Under the pieces are notes generated by a model. It saw only the letters and a program-made list of their open reading frames with translations, did not search any database and was not told where the DNA came from. Source: Modicisalibacter sp033446685 (GTDB taxonomy: Bacteria > Pseudomonadota > Gammaproteobacteria > Pseudomonadales > Halomonadaceae). From it: a stretch of DNA of 64,000 bases. Positions 37,354 to 45,587 of this stretch are shown piece after piece. Made by a program: the position numbers and the translations under genes. The DNA lies in the NCBI RefSeq assembly GCF_033446685.1, contig NZ_JAWQLY010000001.1, forward strand, positions 1 to 64,000, given 5' to 3'. How positions within the stretch are numbered: the first letter of the stretch is position 1; the number at the start of each line of letters is the position of its first letter.

Positions 37354-37525
37354 CCTATGGAAGAGCGCAGGCATTTCTCAGACGGCGCGTAGGGACGGCC
37401 CGGTCGGGTTAGCGGACGTTAACCGTCCTATGCCGAGCAATAGCCGGCCAATAGGGATGCAGATCGGCGTATTGCCCTGGGCAGAACGCGCTATCATGCA
37501 CGCTGTAACTCCCTCACTTACGGGC

Positions 37526-40201
37526 ATGCCCACCATGCTGGTCCCCGACCTCCCCGAATCGCTGCTCGACACGCCGCCCAGCGCGGCGGCGGAGGGCACC
37601 CGCTCGCTCGAAGCGCTGCTTGCAGGCTATGCCGTGGGCGATTCCACGCGCCACGACATGCTGTTCGATGCAACCGGCGAGTTGCGCCCGCACTGGCGCG
37701 AGCTACTCGAAGAGTTCGCCGCGCTGGGCGAGCAGGGGCTGGCCGAGCGCGCCGACGAGGTCCAGCGGCTGCTCTACGAGAATGGCGTCACCTTCAACGT
37801 CCACGACGACTTGCGCGGGCGGTTGCGTACCTGGCGCGTCGACCCCTTGCCATTGGTGATTCCGGCGGCACAGTGGCGCGAGCTCGAGGCGGGGCTGGTC
37901 CAGCGCAGCCGGCTGCTCGACGCCTTGCTGGCCGACATCTACGGGCCGCGGCGGTTGATCGAAGAGGGCTACCTGCCCCCCGAGCTGATCTACGAGCATC
38001 CCGGGTTCCTGTTCGCCTGCGATCATAGCCATGACGACGCGCCCCGCGCCGGACTGGTCTTCCATGGCGTGGACTTGATCCTCGACGATCAGGGCCAGTG
38101 GCGGGTCGTTGCCGACCGCCTGCAGGCGCCTTCCGGGGCCGGCTATGCGCTGGAGAATCGCATCATCCTCGCCCGGGCGATGCCCACGCTCTACCGCGAG
38201 GCGCCGCTACGCCGGCTGTCGAGCTTCCTCGAGGCCGAGCATCGCACCCTGGCGGCGCTGTCGACCCTGCATCGCGAGCAGCCCAACGTCGTTCTGCTGA
38301 CCCCAGGGCCCGACAGCGACGGCTATTTCGAGCATGCCTACCTGGCCAACTACATGAACCTGTCGCTGGTCGAGAGTCTCGATCTGGTGGTGCGCGACAG
38401 CCGGGTATGGATGCGCACGTTAGGCGGGCTCAAGCCGGTCGACGTGATCCTGCGGCGGCTCGAGGACGCCTGGTGCGACCCGCTCGAGTTGCGCGCCGAC
38501 TCGTTGATCGGCGTGCCCGGGCTGGTCCAGGCCGCGCGTAGCGGCGGGGTGGCGCTGGCCAACCCGCTGGGCGTCAGTGTGCTCGAGCATCCCGGACTCG
38601 CGCCCTACCTGGCAACGCTCTGCGAGCGCCTGCTCGGCGAGCCGCTCAAGCTGGCACCGCCGCAAAGCTGGTGGTGCGGCGATCCGCAAGCGCTCGCCAC
38701 GGTGCTCGATGACTTCGAGCACCTGACGCTCCGCGACATCGAGCCCGGTTCAAGCTGGATCCGCACCACGGAGCTCAGCGAAGCCGAACTCGCCGTGTTG
38801 CGACAGCGAGTGGAAGAGCGACCCAGCCGCTACGTCGCCCAGCGGCCGCTGCGCTCGGCGACGGCGCCGGTCTACGACGACGCCAGCGGCCGCTTCGTGC
38901 CGCGTCCGCTCAACCTGCGCGCTTTTGTCACCGCCGATAGCGATGAGACGACGCCGGGGCCGGCCTTGGGAGAGACCGAGAGCGACGGTAGGCGCTACCG
39001 GGCTATGCCCGGCGGACTGGCCTGGGCCGGCGTGCCGGGAACCCCCTCGCTGGACAGCGACGTGGTCAAGGATGTCTGGGTGCTGGCCGACGAGCCGCAG
39101 CGCCACGTCAGCCTGCTGCGCCAGGCCGCGGGGCCGATCGTCGTCACTCGCGATGGCAACGACCTGCCGAGCCGGGTCGCCGACAGCCTGTTCTGGCTGG
39201 GTCGCTATGGTGAGCGCCTCGATGTGCGCGCGCGGTTGCTGCGCGAAGGCCTGCTGCGGCTGCTCGAGCAGGAGCAGGCGGAGTACGCCGACACCACCAT
39301 GGCCGATCTGTTCGAGGTATTGACCCTGGCGTGGCCCGATGTCGGCTCTGGTGAGCACGGTGGCGAAGCGGGTGCGCGTGCCGCGGGTGCCTCGCTCGGC
39401 GGGCGCTTCCACGACCTGCGTGCGGCGCTTTTGACGCTGCTCGACGACGACACCCGCCAGGGCCTGCCGGCGTATTTCCAGCAGATGCTGCGCAACTCGC
39501 GGGCGGTGCGCGATCATCTCGGCGACGATGCCTGGCGGGTGCTCAACCAATTGCGCCGCCAGATCAACGCCATGCCGCGGGTGCCCTCGGCGAGCGCAGG
39601 GCGGCGCGCCTGCGAGGAAGTGGTCAACCAGCTGGCGGCGTTCTTCGGCCTGTGCAACGAGACCATGCCGCACCACTACGGCTGGCGCTTCATGGACATC
39701 GGCCGCTTCATCGAGCGGGTACTGCGCACGCTGGAGCTGTTGCGCCTGGCGCTGCTCGACGCCCGCGAACCCGGCGTGGCGCTGTGGGAAGTAGTGCTGG
39801 CCACCACCGACAACGTCACCGCCTATCGGCGTCGCTACCGTAGCGAGCTGCACCCCACGGCGATTCTCGACCTGCTGCTGTTCGACGAGGGCAACCCACG
39901 CTCTGTGGGCTACATGCTCAAGCGTCTGGGCCGCCAGATCGAGCGACTGCCGCAGCCCGATTCGGCGCCGTATCGCAGCCGCGAGCAGCGTCTGATCGTC
40001 CAGGCCTCAAGCACCCTGCAGCTTGCCGACATCGACCTACTCGCCGACGTGCACGCTTCCGAGCGCGCACGCGAGGCGCTGGCGAGCTTGTTCGATGACC
40101 TGCTTACGCCCCTGGAGCAGCTCTCGGACGCCATCGGCCACAGCCACTTCAGCCACGCCGAGACGCCCAAGCAGCTGATCAAGATGCAGGTGCAGCCGTG
40201 A
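37526..40201 (+). CDS. circularly permuted ATP-grasp / alpha-E fusion protein
   Basis: About 891 residues combine in one chain the two activities that are separate genes on the other side of the locus. The first 480 residues are CP_ATPgrasp_2 (FNVHDDLRGRLRTWRVDPLPLVIP, QAPSGAGYALENR, RPLNLRAFV). The last 330 are alpha-E (SRVADSLFWLGRYGERLDVRARLLREGLLRLLE). The start is uncertain: ATGs at 37496, 37526 and 37535 all lack a strong ribosome site. It overlaps the next gene by 4 bp. Confidence 0.88.
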   Translation: MPTMLVPDLPESLLDTPPSAAAEGTRSLEALLAGYAVGDSTRHDMLFDATGELRPHWRELLEEFAALGEQGLAERADEVQRLLYENGVTFNVHDDLRGRLRTWRVDPLPLVIPAAQWRELEAGLVQRSRLLDALLADIYGPRRLIEEGYLPPELIYEHPGFLFACDHSHDDAPRAGLVFHGVDLILDDQGQWRVVADRLQAPSGAGYALENRIILARAMPTLYREAPLRRLSSFLEAEHRTLAALSTLHREQPNVVLLTPGPDSDGYFEHAYLANYMNLSLVESLDLVVRDSRVWMRTLGGLKPVDVILRRLEDAWCDPLELRADSLIGVPGLVQAARSGGVALANPLGVSVLEHPGLAPYLATLCERLLGEPLKLAPPQSWWCGDPQALATVLDDFEHLTLRDIEPGSSWIRTTELSEAELAVLRQRVEERPSRYVAQRPLRSATAPVYDDASGRFVPRPLNLRAFVTADSDETTPGPALGETESDGRRYRAMPGGLAWAGVPGTPSLDSDVVKDVWVLADEPQRHVSLLRQAAGPIVVTRDGNDLPSRVADSLFWLGRYGERLDVRARLLREGLLRLLEQEQAEYADTTMADLFEVLTLAWPDVGSGEHGGEAGARAAGASLGGRFHDLRAALLTLLDDDTRQGLPAYFQQMLRNSRAVRDHLGDDAWRVLNQLRRQINAMPRVPSASAGRRACEEVVNQLAAFFGLCNETMPHHYGWRFMDIGRFIERVLRTLELLRLALLDAREPGVALWEVVLATTDNVTAYRRRYRSELHPTAILDLLLFDEGNPRSVGYMLKRLGRQIERLPQPDSAPYRSREQRLIVQASSTLQLADIDLLADVHASERAREALASLFDDLLTPLEQLSDAIGHSHFSHAETPKQLIKMQVQP

Positions 40202-41127
40202 TCTACCAGTTGCGTCACACCACTAGTTACAGCTACAGCGCGCCGGTCACGCTGTGCCACAACGAGGCGCGCATGCTGCCGCGGGAATTGCCCTGGCAGC
40301 GCTGCGAGGCCTCGCGCATCGAGATCCTGCCGAGCCCGGCGGTGGAGAGCGAGCGCCAGGATTTTTTCGGCAACCGGGTGCTGTACTTCGCCATCCAGGA
40401 TATCCATCAGGCGCTCGAGGTCAGCGTACGCACCCGCCTCGAGACCCGCCCGCGTCCGGCCTTGCCGGTCAGGCTGCCCGGCGATTGGCAGGGCTGTCGC
40501 GACACCCTGGCCAGCGCCGCCGAGAAGAGCTGCCTGCAAGCCCGGCTGTATCGCCTCGACTCGCCCTTCGTGCGGCGCAACCCCAGGCTCGCTGATTACG
40601 CCGCGGCGAGTTTCACCCCGGGGCGTTCGCTGCTCGAAGCGGTCCAGGATCTCAACCGGCGCATCTTCGATGAATTCACCTACGACCCGAGCTTCACCAC
40701 GCTGGCCACGCCGCTTATCGAGGTGCTCGAGCAGCGCCGCGGGGTCTGCCAGGATTTCGCCCACCTGGCGATCGGCTGCCTGCGCTCGATCGGCCTGGCG
40801 GCGCGCTACGTCAGCGGCTATCTCGAGACCTTTCCGGCGCCCGGTCAGCCCAAGCTGGTCGGCGCCGATGCCTCGCATGCCTGGTTGGCGGTCTTTCTGC
40901 CGGGCTGGGGATGGCTGGAACTCGATCCGACCAACGGCAGCCTGCCCGGCGAGCAGCATGTCGTGGTGGGCTGGGGGCGCGATTACGCCGATGTGCCGCC
41001 GCTCAGCGGGGTGATGAGCGGCGGCGGCGATCACACGCTCGAGGTCGCCGTGGATGTGATTCCCGAGTCCCCGCCGGCTGCGGAAATTCACCCGGAGCAA
41101 GCACCCGAGTCACGTCGTCTGGGGTGA
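40198..41127 (+). CDS. transglutaminase-like cysteine peptidase family protein
   Basis: The 309-residue protein has a transglutaminase_N domain (MIYQLRHTTSYSYSAPVTLCHNEARMLPR) and a core with Cys184 in GVCQDFAHLA, His227 in SHAWLAV and Asp243 in ELDPTNG. The GTG start overlaps the stop of the ATP-grasp/alpha-E fusion (GTGA), so the two are coupled. It is the smaller partner of the DUF2126 fusion in the same run and may hydrolyse or transfer the amide bond made by the ligases. Confidence 0.92.
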   Translation: MIYQLRHTTSYSYSAPVTLCHNEARMLPRELPWQRCEASRIEILPSPAVESERQDFFGNRVLYFAIQDIHQALEVSVRTRLETRPRPALPVRLPGDWQGCRDTLASAAEKSCLQARLYRLDSPFVRRNPRLADYAAASFTPGRSLLEAVQDLNRRIFDEFTYDPSFTTLATPLIEVLEQRRGVCQDFAHLAIGCLRSIGLAARYVSGYLETFPAPGQPKLVGADASHAWLAVFLPGWGWLELDPTNGSLPGEQHVVVGWGRDYADVPPLSGVMSGGGDHTLEVAVDVIPESPPAAEIHPEQAPESRRLG

Positions 41128-41146
41128 GCCGACTTGGCCCCACCGG

Positions 41147-42376
41147 TCAGTCGGTCGGCTGCGTCTCGGTGCGCCGGCCAGCTCGTGCCGCCGCGGTACC
41201 TGGCAGCGGCCCGGCCGGGCGCACTGCCAGCGTGACCAGCCCGCCGATCAGGCCCCAGAAAGCCGCGCCGATACCCAGTAGCGTGACTCCCGAGGCGGTG
41301 ATCAGGAAGGTTACCGCGGCGGCCTCGCGTTGGCCCGTGTCGGCGAGCGCGTTGTGCAGGCTGTTGGCGATGGTCGAGAGCAGCGCGAGGCCGGCAATGG
41401 TGACGATCAATGAGTGGGGCAGGGCGTTGAACAGCGTGCCGATCGAGCCACCGAACAGCCCGGCGAGCAGGTAGAAGCCGCCGGCCGCGGCGGCCGCCAC
41501 ATAGCGCCGCTGCGGGTCGGGGTGCGCTTCGGGGCCCATGCAGATGTCGGCGGTAATCGCCGCCAGGCACACCGAGAAACCGCCGAACGGCGCCAGCAGC
41601 AGTGTCGCCAGGCCGGTCCAGGCGATCAGCGGCGAAATCGGCGTGCGATAGCCGGCGGCGCGCAGCGTGGCGACCCCGGGGGCGTTCTGCGAGGCCATGC
41701 TGACGACGAACAGCGGGATGCCCACCCCGATCAGTGACGACCACGTAAAGCTCGGCATGATGAATTCGGGCGCGGTGAACACCAGCGCGCTGCGCTCGGC
41801 CTCGATGCCGCCCTGTAGCCAGGCGACGGCCAGCCCCACCGCGAGCACCAGCAGAATCGTGTAGCGCGGCAGCCAGCGCTTGCCGATCAGGTAGCTGGCG
41901 CACATCGCCGCGACGAGCGGGAAATCGACTTCTAGGGCGGCGAAGGCGTCGATGCCGAACTGCAGCAATACGCCGGCGAGCATCGCCGCGGCGACCGCCT
42001 GCGGGATGCGCTCCATCAACCGTGCGAACAACCCGGTGACTCCGCACAGCAATACCAGCAGCGCCGAGAACAGGAACACGCCGATCGCCTCGCTGAGCCC
42101 GATACCCGGCAGACTGGTGGCGAGCAGCGCCGCACCCGGCGTCGACCAGGCGGTAAGCACCGGTTCGCGGTAATACAGCGACAGCCCCAATGACGTGGCG
42201 CCCATGCCCAGCCCCAGCATGCTCAACCAGGCACCGATCTGTGCCGGGCTGGCGCCGGCGGCTTCGGCGGCCTGGAAGATGATCACCGCCGAGCTGATAT
42301 AGCCGACCAGCACCGCGACGAAGCCGGCGACCAAGGCGGAGGGGGAGAGATCGCGACGCAGCGAGCGGCGGGGCAT
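41147..42376 (-). CDS. BenE-family benzoate/proton symporter-like transporter
   Basis: The 409-residue inner-membrane protein has 11 to 12 hydrophobic helices and matches BenE along its length (SALVAGFVAVLVGYISSAVIIFQAAEAAG, WSTPGAALL, GGFSVCLAAITADICMG). BenE proteins take up benzoate or related aromatic acids with protons. No aromatic catabolic genes are nearby, so the substrate is open. The ATG at 42376 lies 20 bp from a perfect palindrome that the divergent XRE-cupin regulator may bind. Confidence 0.87.
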   Translation of the reverse strand: MPRRSLRRDLSPSALVAGFVAVLVGYISSAVIIFQAAEAAGASPAQIGAWLSMLGLGMGATSLGLSLYYREPVLTAWSTPGAALLATSLPGIGLSEAIGVFLFSALLVLLCGVTGLFARLMERIPQAVAAAMLAGVLLQFGIDAFAALEVDFPLVAAMCASYLIGKRWLPRYTILLVLAVGLAVAWLQGGIEAERSALVFTAPEFIMPSFTWSSLIGVGIPLFVVSMASQNAPGVATLRAAGYRTPISPLIAWTGLATLLLAPFGGFSVCLAAITADICMGPEAHPDPQRRYVAAAAAGGFYLLAGLFGGSIGTLFNALPHSLIVTIAGLALLSTIANSLHNALADTGQREAAAVTFLITASGVTLLGIGAAFWGLIGGLVTLAVRPAGPLPGTAAARAGRRTETQPTD

Positions 42377-42396
42377 GGCGGGACTCCGGGTCGATT

Positions 42397-42412
42397 GTGC
42401 GTTATAACGCAC
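42397..42412. promoter_or_regulatory. 16-bp perfect palindrome in the benE-regulator divergent region
   Basis: GTGCGTTATAACGCAC is its own reverse complement and lies 20 bp before the transporter start and about 105 bp before the regulator start. The inner TATAAC could overlap a -10 box. It is a good candidate operator for the XRE-cupin regulator; binding has not been shown. Confidence 0.6.
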
Positions 42413-42517
42413 GACGGGCACACGTTAGCATTCGCGCCCATCGCGTACAATCGCCCGCAGGCCCGTGTCCAAGTCTTATTAAGCCCGCTTTCAGGTCCCT
42501 TACCAGGTAACCCAGCC

Positions 42518-43108
42518 ATGCCGACCGATCCCCGCACGCACATTCCCGCCACGCTCAGGGCGCTGCGCCAGTCGCGCGGCTGGAGCCTCGATCGTTGCGC
42601 CCAGGCCACGGCGGTCAGCAAGGCCATGCTCGGGCAGATCGAGCGCGGCGAGTCGAGCCCTACCGTGGCCACGCTGTGGAAGCTGGCCAGCGGTTTCGGC
42701 GTGTCGTTCTCGGCATTCTTCGTGGAAGCCGCGCACGGCGAGGCCGTGAGCTCGGCAGCCGAACCCTCTCAAGACGCACCCCGCACGGCGGATGCCGGTA
42801 CCGTCGACTGGCAGGATGCCGCCGGGATGGCGCTGTCGGTGCTGGTGCCCTTCGAAGCGGCGCTCGGCTGCGAGATGTTCCTCGTGACCCTGGCCCCCGG
42901 CGCCGCGAGCGACTCGGCGCCGCATGCCGCCGGGACGATCGAGCACGTCATCGCGCTGGACGCCGGGGTCGAGGTCGAAGTCGAGGGGCAGTGGCACCGC
43001 CTGGCAGCAGGGCAGACTCTGCGTTTCGCCGCCGACCGGGCGCACGCCTATCGCAATCGCCGCGCCCAGCCGGTGCGCTTTCACGACCTGGTGCATTACC
43101 CGCGTTGA
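42518..43108 (+). CDS. XRE-family transcriptional regulator with cupin domain
   Basis: The 196-residue protein has an N-terminal HTH_XRE domain (TLRALRQSRGWSLDRCAQATAVSKAMLGQIERGESSPTVATLWKLASGFG, about 10-60) and a C-terminal small beta-barrel cupin (ALDAGVEVEVEGQWHRLAAGQTLRF, about 150-180), the usual ligand-sensing layout. It is divergent from the BenE-like transporter and so probably controls it in answer to the transported acid. The ATG at 42518 follows CCAGGTAACCC. Confidence 0.88.
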   Translation: MPTDPRTHIPATLRALRQSRGWSLDRCAQATAVSKAMLGQIERGESSPTVATLWKLASGFGVSFSAFFVEAAHGEAVSSAAEPSQDAPRTADAGTVDWQDAAGMALSVLVPFEAALGCEMFLVTLAPGAASDSAPHAAGTIEHVIALDAGVEVEVEGQWHRLAAGQTLRFAADRAHAYRNRRAQPVRFHDLVHYPR

Positions 43109-43110
43109 GG

Positions 43111-43989
43111 TCAGTCGGCGCGCAGTCGTCCGAGCGCCGCCGGGCGATACTTGGCGAGCAGCGCCCACAGGATCGCCGCGCTCTCGGCGTCGGGGTTGCC
43201 GTCGTAGCGGGCCGGGCGGAAGTGCATCTGGAAGGCGCGCAGCGCGGCGCGGGTCTGGCCGTCGAGTTCGCCGCTCGCGATCACCGGGTAGCCGTAGGCG
43301 GCCAGCGCCCGCTGCCATTGGTCGATCGTCGGCGGTTCGCGCTCGAAGCGTGTGCGGTAGGCGGCGACACTCGCCGGGTCCGGCCAGGCGCCGATGCCGG
43401 CCCGGTGCAGTCGCGCCCAGGGAAAGCGCGGCCCGGGATCGATCTTGCGCTGCGGGGCGATGTCGGCATGGGCGACGACATCGGTGGGATCCATGCCGTA
43501 GCGCGCGACGATGTCGCGGGCGACGGCGATCACCGCCTCGATCTGCTCCGGCGGGAAGAGGTCCCAGCGCATGCCGTTCGCGGTAGTCACGGGGCCGTGA
43601 TTGACGATCTCGATGCCGATCGAGGTGTCGTTGAGGTTGCTGCGGTTGCGCCAGCGGCTGGCGCCGGCATGCCAGGCCCGGCGCGACTCGTCGACCAGTT
43701 GGTAGACCCGCGGTGCGGCGTGGCCGTTTTCGGGGTGGCGGGGGATCAGGTAATGGACGCTGACACGGGGGCCGGTCAGGGTCTTGAGCGATCGCGCATC
43801 GCCGCTGTCGGTGTAGTGCAGAACCAGGTGGCGGATGCGTGAACTCTGCGCCGGCGCGATGTGACGCCGGTCGACCTGATAGCCGGGCCGCGACTCGATC
43901 GCCGGCGCCATGCCGCAGGCCGTCAGCAACACGCTCGAGGCCAGCAGGGCCAGCGCGGGCCAGGTCGAGCGGCGCTCAAATCGCCACAC
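43111..43989 (-). CDS. N-acetylmuramoyl-L-alanine amidase lipoprotein (AmiD-like)
   Basis: The 292-residue product carries a lipoprotein signal (ALALLASSVLLTACG, lipidated Cys25), an amidase_2 domain with zinc ligands in LVLHYTDSGDARS and VVAHADIAPQRKIDPG, and a C-terminal peptidoglycan-binding domain (GELDGQTRAALRAFQMHFRP). It should cleave the bond between MurNAc and the stem peptide, probably from the outer membrane. The GTG at 43989 begins 2 bp after the DUF3307 stop, so it is last in a three-gene operon under a LexA-type promoter. Confidence 0.86.
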   Translation of the reverse strand: MWRFERRSTWPALALLASSVLLTACGMAPAIESRPGYQVDRRHIAPAQSSRIRHLVLHYTDSGDARSLKTLTGPRVSVHYLIPRHPENGHAAPRVYQLVDESRRAWHAGASRWRNRSNLNDTSIGIEIVNHGPVTTANGMRWDLFPPEQIEAVIAVARDIVARYGMDPTDVVAHADIAPQRKIDPGPRFPWARLHRAGIGAWPDPASVAAYRTRFEREPPTIDQWQRALAAYGYPVIASGELDGQTRAALRAFQMHFRPARYDGNPDAESAAILWALLAKYRPAALGRLRAD

Positions 43990-43991
43990 GG

Positions 43992-44735
43992 CTACAGCAC
44001 CGTCAGCGCGCGGCGGATCAGGATGCCCAGGCACAGCGTCAGGGCGAAGCTCAGCATGGTGCCCAGCAGTACATACTCGGTCAGCTTGCGGTCGCGGTCC
44101 TCGCGCAATTCGCCGAAGCGCAGCACCGACTTGGCGGCCAGCAGGAAGCCGATCGGCACCAGTTGATCGGCCAGCACGAAGGTCAGTACCAGGAAGCGCT
44201 CGAGCATGCCGATGCGCGCGCCGGCGTCGGCGAGCATGCCGCTGGTGTCGACCTGGCGGCTCCAGCGCCGCATGATCAGCGCGATCAGGATCGAGGTGGG
44301 GCGCAGCACCAGCAGGTAGCCCAGCGCTACCAGCAACGGGGCCGGATCCAGCAACCAGCTACCCAGCGTGGCCAGCCACGCGGGCGACTCGACCAGCAAC
44401 GCCCAGACCACCACTAGCACGCCGACGTGCAGCGCCTGGTCGAGCAGGAAGTAGCGTGCCTGCGGCGGGGCGTAGCTCTTGGCGATATCGATCGCCAGGT
44501 GCGTCACGCTGATCGCCGCGACGGCGGCGAGGGTCGGCAGGAAGGCCTGCGCGCTGGCCAGCAGCGCGACCAGCGCCAGCAGGCCCTGCACGCCGGAGTG
44601 CAGGTAGACGGCCGGTGAAAGGTAGTGGCGGCTCTCCTTGCTGCGTACCCAGGCCTGGCTCTGGAGCAGGAAATCACCGATCAGGTGGCCGAGCAGCAAT
44701 AACAGCAGTAGCGACAGGCTGTTCGATTCCATCAT
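43992..44735 (-). CDS. DUF3307 multi-spanning membrane protein
   Basis: About 247 residues with six or seven hydrophobic segments and the DUF3307 signature LLLLGHLIGDFLLQSQAWV at the N-terminus. Function is unknown, but DUF3307 genes are repeatedly paired with SatD-like genes, as here. ATG at 44735 overlaps the SatD stop (ATGATG), and GGGGGAGG just upstream is a strong ribosome site. Confidence 0.85.
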   Translation of the reverse strand: MMESNSLSLLLLLLLGHLIGDFLLQSQAWVRSKESRHYLSPAVYLHSGVQGLLALVALLASAQAFLPTLAAVAAISVTHLAIDIAKSYAPPQARYFLLDQALHVGVLVVVWALLVESPAWLATLGSWLLDPAPLLVALGYLLVLRPTSILIALIMRRWSRQVDTSGMLADAGARIGMLERFLVLTFVLADQLVPIGFLLAAKSVLRFGELREDRDRKLTEYVLLGTMLSFALTLCLGILIRRALTVL

Positions 44736-45367
44736 GCCTCCCCCAGACATTGGCCGGTGTAGGCAAGATAATCGCGGATCAATGGCCAGCGGGCGGCGAC
44801 CAGGCGGCGATTGATCGTCGGCTGGGTGCGCTCCAGGCGTCTTGCCAGGGCTTGCTGCGATTCGTCGTGCAGCAGGCTGTGATAGGCGACTTCGGCCGAG
44901 TAGCGCGACCAGTGACAGAGAATGTCGTCGGCGAAACGGGTCAGCAGGGCGAGGTGCTCATCCAGGGCCGGTTTGCCGGTGACCACGACCAGCCGCTGCG
45001 GCGTTTCGCCAAGGGCGTCCAGGCTACGCCCGGAACGCACGAAGGCGTCGCCCTCGGCCTCGGCGAAGCGAGCCGCATCGGGCACTTCGCCGCCGCCTAC
45101 GGCAACGGCGATGCGGGCATCCCAGGTGACCTGACGTGACGGCGACTGCTGGATGAGCGCCGCGCGCAGCAGTACCGCAGCGGTCACGCCGTCGCCCGGA
45201 TCGCTCACGGCGATCTGGAAACCGTCACCGCGATAGCGGTCGCTGCGGGCCGCGAAGCGCCTTTCGAGCAGGGTCAGCGCATCGTCCAGCGTGCGGCTCA
45301 AGTGTGGCTTGTCACTGACCTGCTGCGAACCGACGATGTCGCCGGTCAAGACCGCGATAGTGTTCAT
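44732..45367 (-). CDS. SatD-family protein, cyclase-like fold with HTH
   Basis: The 211-residue protein resembles SatD, named from an acid-tolerance operon of Streptococcus mutans. The N-terminus AVLTGDIVGSQQ and the later RYRGDGFQIAVSDPGDG recall the metal-binding DIxGS and GDG loops of class III nucleotidyl cyclases, though a full set of catalytic residues is not evident. The C-terminus (QQALARRLERTQPTINRRLVAARW) is a helix-turn-helix. I infer a nucleotide-sensing regulator that may act on the inverted repeats upstream. It heads an operon with DUF3307 and an amidase. Confidence 0.78.
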   Translation of the reverse strand: MNTIAVLTGDIVGSQQVSDKPHLSRTLDDALTLLERRFAARSDRYRGDGFQIAVSDPGDGVTAAVLLRAALIQQSPSRQVTWDARIAVAVGGGEVPDAARFAEAEGDAFVRSGRSLDALGETPQRLVVVTGKPALDEHLALLTRFADDILCHWSRYSAEVAYHSLLHDESQQALARRLERTQPTINRRLVAARWPLIRDYLAYTGQCLGEA

Positions 45368-45381
45368 AGTGCTGCCTGCCT

Positions 45382-45486
45382 TTATAGCTCAATATGGCTA
45401 TAATTCCATTTAATAGCCGAAATAGGCTATTAATTTATAGCTCAAAAAAGCTATAAATATTATTTATAGTCAAATAAGGCTATTAT
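45382..45486. repeat. four AT-rich inverted repeats before the SatD operon
   Basis: Four dyads lie side by side: 45382-45403, 45410-45433 (perfect 9-bp arms, TTAATAGCC), 45434-45457 (perfect 9-bp arms, TTTATAGCT) and 45463-45486 (imperfect). Each has two TATAGC/AATAGC half-sites around a 6-bp spacer. Centres are 29, 24 and 29 bp apart. They fall in the leader of the SatD operon, downstream of its likely start point, as operators or hairpins would. Confidence 0.85.
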
Positions 45487-45515
45487 TCAAGCCTTTCATT
45501 CGGAAAGCCTACCTT

Positions 45516-45535
45516 TACTGTAATTATATACAGTA
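45516..45535. promoter_or_regulatory. LexA box (SOS operator)
   Basis: TACTGTAATTATATACAGTA matches the gammaproteobacterial LexA consensus: CTGT-N8-ACAG with an AT-only core and the flanking TA pairs. It lies about 150 bp upstream of the SatD start and covers the -10 box of the minus-strand promoter below. Confidence 0.85.
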
Positions 45536-45550
45536 TTTTGCCGAGTCCAA
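45523..45550 (-). promoter_or_regulatory. sigma-70 promoter of the SatD operon
   Basis: On the minus strand TTGGAC (45545-45550) and a perfect TATAAT (45523-45528) are 16 bp apart. The -10 box lies inside the LexA box, so LexA binding would block the promoter. Transcription would start near 45515 and give a leader of about 150 nt that contains the four inverted repeats. Confidence 0.8.
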
Positions 45551-45587
45551 GCGTTACGCCCCGGTCGCCTGTAGCAAAATGTAAGCC

